7,348 bases of DNA from Anaerolineales bacterium UBA4826 (GCA_002400365.1 DHFK01000121.1:25744-33091), one strand, 5' to 3'; shown: positions 1 to 6,183, counted from the stretch's first letter. Notes: generated by a model from the letters alone, not told the origin. A program made the numbers and translations.

Positions 1-944
1 GAGACGAGCATGATGTTCATAATGCCGATGCCGCCGACGAGCAGCGAGATCGCCGCAATCGCCGCGAGAAAGAGCGTCAGAATATCGGTGATTTGGTTGA
101 GCACGCCGAGAATCTCTTTTTGCGACAACACGGTGAAATCGTCTTGCTGGTACCGGATTTTGTGACGCTGGCGCAGCACCTGCGTGATCTCGGACATTGC
201 CGCGTCCATTTGTTTTTCGCTGGCGGCGGAGACGTAGATGATGGTCACGCGCGGCGCGCCTTGCGCGGTCTGCGCCGCCGAACCGAACAGTCGCTGCTGC
301 GCCGTGGTGATCGGAACGAAGACGACGTCGTCTTGGCTGCCGCCAAAGCCGGACGCGCCACCTTTTTCTGTCATCACGCCGATGATCTTGAACGGAATGC
401 GATTGATCTTGATCGTTTGCCCCACCGCGTCGCTTTTGCCGAACAACGTCGTGGCGGTCGCGGTACCGATCACCGCCACGCGCGCCGCGCTTTCCAGATC
501 GCGCTGATCGAAAAAGCGCCCGCGCCCGATCGGCCAGTTGCGCACGACTTGATAGGCGAGCGTCGTGCCGTGGACCGGCGTGTTCGTATTGTTGCCGCCG
601 CCGGTGATCTGCGCCGAGCGTTGATAGACCGGCGCAACGCTGGCGATGTCGGGACAACACGCGCGCTCGGCGAGCGCGTTCGCGTCCGCGAGGGTTAGAC
701 TCGCCGCGCTACCCATCGCGGCACGAATGCCGGATGCCGATGCCTGCCCGGGAAAAACGAAAATCAAGTTCGAGCCGATGCCCTGAATCTGCTCGGTGAT
801 CGCCGCGCCCGCGCCCTGCCCGATGGACAAGAGCGCGATTACCGCGCCGACGCCAATGATGATGCCGAGCATCGTCAGAGTGGAGCGTAGTTTGTTCGCG
901 CCCAGACTCCGCAGCGCGACGCGCATACTTTCAAAGAGATTCAC
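1..944 (-). CDS. MacB-type ABC transporter permease (FtsX family), 3' end beyond left edge
   Basis: This is the membrane subunit of a MacB-like ABC efflux system. Translation on the minus strand from GTG at 944 gives 314 residues before the window edge, with no break. The N-terminus (MNLFESMRVALRSLGANKLRS) leads into TM1 at about residues 23-42, then a MacB-type periplasmic core domain (about 43-270), then the start of TM2 at about 288-314 (LFLAAIAAISLLVGGIGIMN), the classic FtsX/MacB pattern. The GTG start is supported by an in-frame TGA directly upstream (950-948) and a GGGAG ribosome site (957-953) spaced 8 nt. The overlapping ATG at 951 is in another frame and stops at once. No ATPase domain precedes the permease, so the nucleotide-binding subunit must be a separate gene. 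About 90 further residues with two more TM segments are expected. It follows the adaptor gene by 36 nt, probably in one operon. The family is clear; the exported substrate is unknown. Confidence 0.92.
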   Translation of the reverse strand, partial: MNLFESMRVALRSLGANKLRSTLTMLGIIIGVGAVIALLSIGQGAGAAITEQIQGIGSNLIFVFPGQASASGIRAAMGSAASLTLADANALAERACCPDIASVAPVYQRSAQITGGGNNTNTPVHGTTLAYQVVRNWPIGRGRFFDQRDLESAARVAVIGTATATTLFGKSDAVGQTIKINRIPFKIIGVMTEKGGASGFGGSQDDVVFVPITTAQQRLFGSAAQTAQGAPRVTIIYVSAASEKQMDAAMSEITQVLRQRHKIRYQQDDFTVLSQKEILGVLNQITDILTLFLAAIAAISLLVGGIGIMNIMLV

Positions 945-952
945 GTCTCATG

Positions 953-957
953 CTCCC
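953..957 (-). promoter_or_regulatory. Ribosome binding site deciding the GTG start of the permease
   Basis: On the minus strand GGGAG lies 8 nt before GTG at 944. Because an in-frame TGA sits at 950-948, no earlier start is possible, so this site fixes the unusual GTG start. Confidence 0.7.
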
Positions 958-961
958 AATC

Positions 962-981
962 GTAGGGCAAATTTGTCCTAC
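962..981. repeat. Near-perfect 20-bp palindrome between adaptor and permease genes
   Basis: GTAGGGCAAATTTGTCCTAC reads as its own reverse complement except for one G/T pair (967/976). It overlaps the last base of the adaptor stop codon and fills the intercistronic gap. As RNA it can form a stem with a G-U wobble and a small AAAUUU-centred loop. It has no following U-run, so it is not a standard intrinsic terminator. It could be a REP-like interspersed element, an RNA-processing or stability hairpin, or an operator. Confidence 0.6.
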
Positions 982-2360
982 TAGCGCGGCGCGCCGAATC
1001 CGCCGCTGATCGGGTTTTGTTGGGTCAGCGAAATCACAACCGGCTCTCCTTCACTCAATCCGCTGATGACTTCGGTCTCCTGATCGTTCGCCATGCCCAG
1101 TTTCACTTCGACTTGCTCGGTCTGGCTTTGCCCCTTTTGCACCGTGACGTAACGTTTGTTGCTGACCGCGCGCACCGCCTGGTTCGGCACGAGCAGCACG
1201 TTGTCCTTTTTGGCGACGACGATATTCGCGTCCGCCGTCATTCCAATTTTCACTGGCACGTCACCCGGCTTCAACGTAACCGTCACGATGTAATTCACGA
1301 CGCCTTGAATCGTCGTCGCCATCGCCGCGACTTCGGTCACCGTCGCGCTGATGTTCGCGTCGGGATAGGCGCCCAAGCCGATCGCCACCGCCTGCCCGAC
1401 TTGAATCTTGGCAATGTCGGTCTCGTCAATGTTCACCTTGACGCGCAGTTCCGATGTGTCGGCAATGCCGAGCAAGACCCGCCCCGCCGGCACCGTTGAC
1501 CCCAGGTCGAAATCCACGTGCGTAACGATGCCGTCGAACGGCGCCTTGATGATCGCGTAATCCAGCCGCGTCTTGGAGAGATCGCGCGCCGCGCGCGCCT
1601 GATCCACATTTGCCTGCGCGCTTGTCACGTCGTTGGGGTTGGGCGTCGTCAGCCGCGCCAGTTGCGCGCGCGCCTGTTCCAAGTTCGCCTGCGCTTGCTT
1701 GATCTGGCTGTCCGTCGGATTGAATTTGGCATTGAACGCCGCCTGCGCTTTTTGGTAATCGAGCGACGCCTGTTGCAAGGCGAGCGCTTGCGGCAGCGTG
1801 GCGATGAATGGATTGCTCGCGCCGCCGGCGCGATCATAGTCGCTCTGTGCGCGCGCGAGTGCAGCCGCCGCCTTGTCCAGATCCGATTTCGCCATCGTGA
1901 GGTCATTCTGATTCGGCGTCTGCAACTGCGCGAGCGCGGCTTCCGCCGCCGCGACGCTCGCCTTCGCCGCGGCGACATCGGCGGGCGCCGGGTTTTTCAA
2001 CTGATCGAGTTTGGCTTGCGCGGCGGCTAGACTCGCTTCGGCTTGCGCGGTCTGCAATTCCAATTCGCGCGTGTCCAACGTAGCCAGCGCCTGCCCCGCT
2101 TTGACGGTATCACCTTGCTTCACATTCAACTTGACGAGCGAGCCGGTCGTGCTGAACGCGAGTTGCGCTTCCCGCAAAGGACTGATCGCGCCGGTCGCAC
2201 TCACCGTCGCGATCAGCGTGCCGCGCCGGACGGTTGCGGTTTCCAGCGTCTTGGCGCTGGCGTCGGGCGTCATCACGCGCGGCAGCGCGGCGGCGAGGAT
2301 CACGAGCAGAACGATCGCCGCGCCGGCGATCAAGGCAAAAGTCTGTTTACTGAGTTTCAT
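981..2360 (-). CDS. MacA/HlyD-type membrane fusion (adaptor) protein of an ABC efflux system
   Basis: This 459-residue protein should anchor in the cytoplasmic membrane and work with the MacB-type permease just downstream. Residues 8-27 form an uncleaved TM anchor (ALIAGAAIVLLVILAAAL). The first lipoyl half is at about 44-98 (VKQGDTVKAGQALATLD). An Ala/Gln-rich helical hairpin covers about 100-268, and the second lipoyl half starts at about 270 (IIKAPFDGIVTHVDFDLGSTVPAG). Beta-barrel and membrane-proximal domains extend to the end. The hairpin carries repeated turn motifs of the P-x-x-x-D type near residues 124, 150 and 240. An upstream in-frame ATG at 2435 would add 25 residues. I chose 2360 because GAGGAAG (2372-2366) lies just before it, the TM segment then begins at residue 8, and the predicted promoter lies between the two candidate starts. 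In a monoderm such proteins lack an outer-membrane partner. The substrate is unknown. Confidence 0.9.
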   Translation of the reverse strand: MKLSKQTFALIAGAAIVLLVILAAALPRVMTPDASAKTLETATVRRGTLIATVSATGAISPLREAQLAFSTTGSLVKLNVKQGDTVKAGQALATLDTRELELQTAQAEASLAAAQAKLDQLKNPAPADVAAAKASVAAAEAALAQLQTPNQNDLTMAKSDLDKAAAALARAQSDYDRAGGASNPFIATLPQALALQQASLDYQKAQAAFNAKFNPTDSQIKQAQANLEQARAQLARLTTPNPNDVTSAQANVDQARAARDLSKTRLDYAIIKAPFDGIVTHVDFDLGSTVPAGRVLLGIADTSELRVKVNIDETDIAKIQVGQAVAIGLGAYPDANISATVTEVAAMATTIQGVVNYIVTVTLKPGDVPVKIGMTADANIVVAKKDNVLLVPNQAVRAVSNKRYVTVQKGQSQTEQVEVKLGMANDQETEVISGLSEGEPVVISLTQQNPISGGFGAPR

Positions 2361-2379
2361 CCGGGCTTCCTCTAGTCGC

Positions 2380-2408
2380 AAGATAAAGGCTTGGGAGACA
2401 TCGGTCAA
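2380..2408 (-). promoter_or_regulatory. Predicted sigma70-type promoter of the adaptor gene
   Basis: On the minus strand the -35 box TTGACC (2408-2403, 5 of 6 consensus bases) is 17 nt from the -10 box TATCTT (2385-2380, 4 of 6). Transcription would begin near 2373, leaving a very short leader directly before the GAGGAAG ribosome site. This gives the efflux genes a promoter of their own, separate from the upstream regulator gene. Confidence 0.55.
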
Positions 2409-2416
2409 CCCAAGCC
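2388..2416. promoter_or_regulatory. Perfect 8-bp inverted repeat around the -35 box (operator candidate, or weak terminator)
   Basis: GGCTTGGG (2388-2395) and CCCAAGCC (2409-2416) are perfect inverted arms with a 13-nt spacer. Arm centres are 21 bp apart, two helical turns, as expected for a dimeric DNA-binding protein. The repeat encloses the -35 box of the predicted adaptor promoter, so bound protein would block RNA polymerase. Read as RNA on the minus strand, the stem is followed by TTTATCTT, so it could also be a weak terminator for the upstream regulator gene. Confidence 0.5.
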
Positions 2417-2461
2417 CTCGTTGACATTCGTTCACTCGTTACGCGAAGCAATTCGTTGACC

Positions 2462-3910
2462 TCATCTAATCACCGGCAGGAGAATCGAATAGAGCGCTTG
2501 GTACGCCACATTCTGCGCCACTGGCGTTTGATCTGCCTGACCCCCGATGACATAGAGATACCTTTCGATCGGCACGAGGCCAAGATGCGACCAGCCCGTA
2601 AGCGCGGGGCTTTCGAAGGTCTGCCAGGCGTCTTGCTGATAAAAGTACTCAATTAGCGGGGCGGCGTTCTTCCCATCGCCAGCGCTGCCCACCACATAAA
2701 CGATATCCGCGACGCTGGCGACGCCCATCGCGTAACGACCCGCCGGGAGCGGCGCGCGCGTCGTCCAGGGATTGTCGCGTCCGTTATCGCGATCGGGCAG
2801 ATATTCTTCGTTCGCGGTCAGGGCTTGGTCGCCGGCATATCCGCCGATGACGAAAATCTTTCCCCCGGCAACGACCGCGCCGGCGTAGCCGCGCGCGGTC
2901 GGCATTGGCGCGCGCTCGTGCCAGGTGTTCTGTGTGGGATCGTACTCGTACACCGAAGCGAGATACTTGGACCCATCCCATCCGCCGAAGAGATAGAGTT
3001 TCCCCTCGAAAGCAACCAGCCCATAGGCACACCGCGCCGCCGGCAGCGCCGCGCCCCGAGTCCATTGATTTTCCTTGGGGTCGTATATTTCGAGAACATC
3101 GGTCACGGCGTCGGTCGCCGTCCGACCGCCCGGCACATAGATGCGTCCGCCGACCACCGCCGCGCTGACGTCGGTTACGGCAAGCGGCTTGTCCGGCAAA
3201 TTTTCCCACGCGTTGCTCGCCGGGTTGTAGCGCTCGACGGTGGAGGTCGTGGAGGTGATGGCGCGGCTCGTCTGCCCGGCGATCGCGTAGATCTGATTTT
3301 CGTAGACGGCAACTCCCAGCCCTGCGCGCGCCGTCGGCAGAGCCATGCGTTCTTGCCAACGTGAGGAGGCGACGACCGGCGCGGGGCTGGCAAGAGCCGC
3401 CGGCGGCGACTTGGGACTCAAAAGCGCAAAGCCGCCAAGGATGACGATGACGAGAAGAATGCCGAAAGCGATCGCGAGAACTAGCCGGCGCGTCGAGCGG
3501 CTGGGCGCGGGAACGGGTTGGGTAATTGCGTTTTCCGGCGCCGCCGGCAATCGCGCGAGACCGGCTTGCTCCTGCGCGTCGCGCTCCACCCGCATGGCTT
3601 GTTCCAAAGCGGGAGTCGTCGCGGGCAATGTCTGCGCGTTCGCCGCTGAACCTTCCACCTGCACCAAACCGATCCGAATCGCGTACAGCGTGGCTTCCGT
3701 GCGCGAGGCGACGCCGGTCTTGGCAAAGATATTCCGCAGATGCACCTTGACCGTGTTGGTGGTGATGGATAGTTTCTGCGCGATTTCCTTGTTGCTTGCG
3801 CCCGTGGCGACCAGGCGCAAAAGTTCGCGCTCGCGATCGCTCAGGGACTCATTCTCGGACATGGAGGGAATTGTCTCCGTGTAAACGTTCAGAACCTTGC
3901 GAAGGTTCAT
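2462..3910 (-). CDS. Transmembrane one-component regulator: N-terminal LuxR-type HTH, TM segment, extracytoplasmic six-blade Kelch propeller
   Basis: The 482-residue protein has a complete LuxR/GerE HTH at about residues 23-83 (LSDRERELLRLVATGASNKEIA, then TTNTVKVHLRNIF). A low-complexity linker (about 88-142) ends in RSTRR before one TM helix (143-165). A Pro/Ala-rich stalk (166-183) follows, then six Kelch repeats starting at W185, W235, W283, W330, W382 and W429, each with an LPxxR-like element and most with a GG pair. Positive residues before the TM put the HTH inside and the propeller outside, as in ToxR-like sensors. The HTH is N-terminal, whereas in most LuxR regulators it is C-terminal. 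I chose ATG 3910 because AGGA (3920-3917) sits 6 nt before it. Alternatives are 4006, almost at the predicted transcription start, and 3862, which lacks a well-spaced ribosome site. The ligand is unknown. Targets may include the divergent glycan-export operon and the downstream efflux genes. Confidence 0.88.
   Translation of the reverse strand: MNLRKVLNVYTETIPSMSENESLSDRERELLRLVATGASNKEIAQKLSITTNTVKVHLRNIFAKTGVASRTEATLYAIRIGLVQVEGSAANAQTLPATTPALEQAMRVERDAQEQAGLARLPAAPENAITQPVPAPSRSTRRLVLAIAFGILLVIVILGGFALLSPKSPPAALASPAPVVASSRWQERMALPTARAGLGVAVYENQIYAIAGQTSRAITSTTSTVERYNPASNAWENLPDKPLAVTDVSAAVVGGRIYVPGGRTATDAVTDVLEIYDPKENQWTRGAALPAARCAYGLVAFEGKLYLFGGWDGSKYLASVYEYDPTQNTWHERAPMPTARGYAGAVVAGGKIFVIGGYAGDQALTANEEYLPDRDNGRDNPWTTRAPLPAGRYAMGVASVADIVYVVGSAGDGKNAAPLIEYFYQQDAWQTFESPALTGWSHLGLVPIERYLYVIGGQADQTPVAQNVAYQALYSILLPVIR
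3892..3908. repeat. Inverted repeat GAACCTT-GCG-AAGGTTC at the start of the regulator gene (copy 1)
   Basis: Perfect 7-bp arms flank a 3-bp centre. It covers the start codon's edge and the next few codons of the regulator gene. The 11-bp core CCTTGCGAAGG recurs in inverted form at 3975-3985, with centres exactly 80 bp apart. Candidate autoregulatory operator, or half of an RNA pairing with copy 2. Confidence 0.5.
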
Positions 3911-3973
3911 GAGTGATCCTACAATCAGATGCGCGTTGACATGCCAAGAACCCGGTTCGACAAGCGCGGCAAC

Positions 3974-3985
3974 ACCTTCGCAAGG
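3974..3985. repeat. Second copy of the palindromic core in the regulator leader (copy 2)
   Basis: ACCTTCGCAAGG (plus strand) contains a 4+3+4 palindrome and is the exact reverse complement of the stretch at 3895-3906. It lies in the 5' leader of the regulator transcript, about 23-34 nt after the predicted transcription start. DNA looping or RNA base-pairing with copy 1 are both possible. Confidence 0.5.
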
Positions 3986-4014
3986 ATGGCTGAAATGAAA
4001 CCACATCCGTAGAG

Positions 4015-4043
4015 AGCATACACACTCTTTGCCCGACTGTCAA
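4015..4043 (-). promoter_or_regulatory. Predicted strong sigma70-type promoter of the Kelch regulator gene
   Basis: On the minus strand a consensus -35 box TTGACA (4043-4038) is 17 nt from a -10 box TATGCT (4020-4015, 4 of 6). Transcription would start near 4008, giving a leader of about 98 nt before ATG 3910. This argues against the upstream ATG at 4006 as the true start. Confidence 0.6.
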
Positions 4044-4051
4044 ATCATGTA

Positions 4052-4070
4052 TTTGCGTAACCAACGCAAA
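4052..4070. promoter_or_regulatory. Inverted repeat TTTGCGT-N5-ACGCAAA at the divergent promoters (operator candidate)
   Basis: Perfect 7-bp arms with a 5-nt spacer (AACCA). The left arm contains the predicted -35 box of the exporter promoter and the right arm lies in its -35/-10 spacer. It is 9 bp from the -35 box of the opposite promoter, so one bound dimer could affect both directions. Confidence 0.5.
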
Positions 4071-4081
4071 CTGAGTAAAAT
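4053..4081 (+). promoter_or_regulatory. Predicted promoter of the glycan-export operon
   Basis: A weak -35 box TTGCGT (4053-4058, 3 of 6) is 17 nt from a good -10 box TAAAAT (4076-4081, 5 of 6). Transcription would start near 4088, only a few bases before ATG 4095. A weak -35 overlapped by an inverted repeat fits a regulated promoter. Confidence 0.45.
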
Positions 4082-4094
4082 AGCCACGGTGAAA

Positions 4095-4937
4095 ATGGCA
4101 ATCCAATCCGTTAAAGCAATCGAACCCTTGGTGTACGACTCGACGCGACCGCGCATCGCCATTCTGGAGGACGCCGTCGAACTCTTCCGCTATCGCGATC
4201 TGTTGTGGAGTCTGGTCCAGCGCGATTTGACCGTGCGCTACAAGCGCTCGGTTTTGGGATTCCTCTGGACGATGCTCAATCCGCTCTTCACGATGCTGGT
4301 CCTCACCATCGTTTTCTCTGCGCTGTTTCACATGGCGGTCGAGAACTTTGCCGTATATCTGCTCGCCGGGTTGCTATTGTGGAATTTTTTCTCAGCCGGC
4401 ACGACGATGGCAATGTCCAACTTGGTGTGGGGCGGTGGCTTGCTCAACAAGATCTACGTCCCCAAATCCATCTTCGTCGTCTCGGCGATCTTTGTTAATT
4501 TGGTCAATCTGCTGCTGGCGCTGGTTCCGCTGGCGCTCATCATGCTCGTGACCGGTCAGCGTTTTTCCCCCGCGTTGTCCTTCCTGCCGATCGCGATACT
4601 GCTGACCTTTTTCTTCGCGCTGGGGGTCGCGCTGTGTGTGGCGGCGCTGGCAGTTTTCTTTGTGGACGTCATTGATATCTACCAAGTCGGGTTGATGATC
4701 CTGAGTTACTTGACTCCGATCATTTATCCTATCTCGATCGTGCCCGACCGCTTTCGATTCTTTATTCACCTGAACCCGATGTACTATTTTGTGGAACTTT
4801 TCCGCCAACCCATTTACCAGGGAACGCTTCCCGAATTGGGTCTCGTCGCGCGCGCCGCGTTGGCGGCGGTCGTTTCGCTCGTCGTGGGATGGTGGTTCTT
4901 TACCCGGAAAGCCGATGAATTTGCCTACCGCGCTTGA
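4095..4937 (+). CDS. wzm: ABC-2 type polysaccharide exporter, permease subunit (Wzm/TagG family)
   Basis: This 280-residue integral membrane protein forms the channel of an ABC transporter that exports lipid-linked glycan across the cytoplasmic membrane. The family's N-terminal hallmark RDLTVRYKRSVLGFLWTMLNP is split around residues 43-63. It is followed by about six TM helices (near 62-82, 86-107, 127-153, 163-190, 196-217 and 250-270) and the conserved LNPMYYFVELFR (226-237) before the last helix. Length is normal for the family. In-frame starts at TTG 4029 and ATG 4047 exist but lie upstream of the predicted transcription start. ATG 4095, with a nearby GGTGA, gives the usual N-terminus. 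GTG 4089 is also possible. The gene overlaps the ATPase gene by 23 nt, so the two are coupled. The glycan cannot be read from this protein, but the downstream rfbC points to rhamnose. Confidence 0.93.
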   Translation: MAIQSVKAIEPLVYDSTRPRIAILEDAVELFRYRDLLWSLVQRDLTVRYKRSVLGFLWTMLNPLFTMLVLTIVFSALFHMAVENFAVYLLAGLLLWNFFSAGTTMAMSNLVWGGGLLNKIYVPKSIFVVSAIFVNLVNLLLALVPLALIMLVTGQRFSPALSFLPIAILLTFFFALGVALCVAALAVFFVDVIDIYQVGLMILSYLTPIIYPISIVPDRFRFFIHLNPMYYFVELFRQPIYQGTLPELGLVARAALAAVVSLVVGWWFFTRKADEFAYRA

Positions 4938-6183
4938 GTCGCCCGGCGCGCGCCGCGCCGACGCGGCATTGGCGGTCCGCCTCGAAGATGTCTCGGTGCG
5001 TTACCGCGTGCCGCGCGAACACATTGCGACGCTGAAGGAACGCGCGATCCGCCAGTTGCAGCGGCGTGTGCAGTTCGACGAGTTCTGGGCGTTGCGTAAC
5101 GTCAACGTCGAGGTGCGCCGAGGTGAAGTCCTCGGCATCATCGGACGGAACGGCGCGGGCAAAAGCACACTCCTCAAAGTGATCGCGCGTGTCTTGCGTC
5201 CGACCACCGGCAGCGTCTGGCTGCGGGGTCGCGTCGCGCCGCTCCTCGAATTTGGCGCGGGGTTTCATCCCGAGTTGACCGGGCGTGAAAACGTTTTCCT
5301 CAACGGCGCGCTTTTGGGGTTTTCGCGCGCGGAGATGGAAGCCAAGTTCAAGCACATTGTTGACTTTGCCGAGTTGTGGGATTTCATTGACGCGCCGCTA
5401 CGTACCTACTCCAGCGGCATGGTGGCGCGCCTGGGCTTTGCGGTGGCGACCGACGTGAACCCCGACATCTTAATCGTGGACGAAATCCTGGGCGTAGGGG
5501 ACGCCGAGTTCCAGCAGAAATCCGCCGATCGCATTCACGGCTTTTTGCGGAGCGGCGCGACGATCTTGCTGGTATCTCACAGTTTAGACGCCATCCGCAA
5601 CTTGTGCAATCGCGCGATCTGGCTCGACAATGGCAGGATCGTCGCCGGCGGAACCGCGGATCAAGTGATTGACGCGTACCTGGGCAGTGTCGCCGCGCGC
5701 GAAGAGACGCGCCTGGCGCAGGAACAGGCGCAGCCGGTCCAACAGGATCGGTGGGGCAGCGGCGAAGTGGAAATCGCGGATGTGCGCTTTATCGATGCGC
5801 GCGGCCAAGCGCGCCACGTCTTTTCCACCGGCGAGCCGATGACGGCGCGCATTCGCTATCACGCCAAGACGCGCGTGGACAAACCGGTCTTTGGCATCGC
5901 GATTTATCGCGGCGACGGCATTCACGTCAACGGGCCCAACACGCGCTTTGCCGATTTCGACATTGATTGGATCGAAGGGGATGGCGAGATAGACTACGCC
6001 ATCGAGCATTTACCGCTGCTCGAAGGCAGTTACGATTTCTCGGTCGCCATCTACGATTACGCCTGCGTGCACCCGTACGATCACCAGCATCGGCTGTACA
6101 AGTTTCTCGTGCAACGCGGGAGCGTGAAAGAAAACTACGGGCTGGTCTATCTGCCCGCGCACTGGGAGCACCGACGAACATGA
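4915..6183 (+). CDS. wzt: ABC polysaccharide exporter, ATPase subunit with C-terminal glycan-recognition-type domain (Wzt)
   Basis: This 422-residue ATPase powers the Wzm-type permease. The nucleotide-binding domain (about 18-255) has Walker A GRNGAGKST (77-85), a variant signature YSSGM (165-169), Walker B ILIVDE (185-190) and the switch histidine H222. An Ala/Gln-rich linker (258-278) leads to a beta-rich C-terminal domain (about 279-410) with the Wzt_C pattern: GSGEVEI, FSTGEPM, a PVFGIAIYRGDGIHVNGPNT stretch, and a final NYGLVYLPAHW. In E. coli O8/O9a the matching domain binds the modified non-reducing end of the O-antigen before export. That this one reads a chain end is inference. ATG 4915 was chosen because it lies inside the permease gene end with GGAAAG (4906-4911) before it, and upstream in-frame sequence does not resemble the family. 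The stop overlaps the methyltransferase start (ATGA). Confidence 0.94.
   Translation: MNLPTALESPGARRADAALAVRLEDVSVRYRVPREHIATLKERAIRQLQRRVQFDEFWALRNVNVEVRRGEVLGIIGRNGAGKSTLLKVIARVLRPTTGSVWLRGRVAPLLEFGAGFHPELTGRENVFLNGALLGFSRAEMEAKFKHIVDFAELWDFIDAPLRTYSSGMVARLGFAVATDVNPDILIVDEILGVGDAEFQQKSADRIHGFLRSGATILLVSHSLDAIRNLCNRAIWLDNGRIVAGGTADQVIDAYLGSVAAREETRLAQEQAQPVQQDRWGSGEVEIADVRFIDARGQARHVFSTGEPMTARIRYHAKTRVDKPVFGIAIYRGDGIHVNGPNTRFADFDIDWIEGDGEIDYAIEHLPLLEGSYDFSVAIYDYACVHPYDHQHRLYKFLVQRGSVKENYGLVYLPAHWEHRRT

Noticed and set aside
93..698. Plus-strand open frame of 201 codons
   Set aside because: It lies opposite the well-supported MacB-type permease, is rich in Arg/His as expected for antisense of GC-rich genes, and resembles no family.
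981..2435. Longer adaptor reading from ATG 2435
   Set aside because: The extra 25 residues precede the membrane anchor and overlap the predicted promoter and inverted repeat, while ATG 2360 has a good ribosome site.
2462..4006. Longer regulator reading from ATG 4006
   Set aside because: That ATG would be within about 2 nt of the predicted transcription start with no ribosome site. The extra residues do not look like a domain, and ATG 3910 has AGGA at a good distance.
4029..4094. N-terminal extension of the Wzm-type permease from TTG 4029 or ATG 4047
   Set aside because: The extension overlaps both divergent promoter elements and the inverted repeat, has no ribosome site, and is not typical of the family.
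3911..4094. Riboswitch or small RNA in the divergent spacer
   Set aside because: Apart from short inverted repeats and promoter boxes I see no layered helices or known aptamer-like motif in this 184-bp spacer.
4392..4808. Minus-strand open frame of 138 codons opposite wzm
   Set aside because: It is extremely charged and Gln-rich, as expected from antisense of a hydrophobic membrane protein gene, and no start signal or family is recognisable.
5967..6179. Upstream extension of the methyltransferase frame from TTG 5967
   Set aside because: It lies inside the Wzt C-terminal domain and encodes Arg-rich shadow sequence. ATG 6180 with the ATGA overlap is the natural start.
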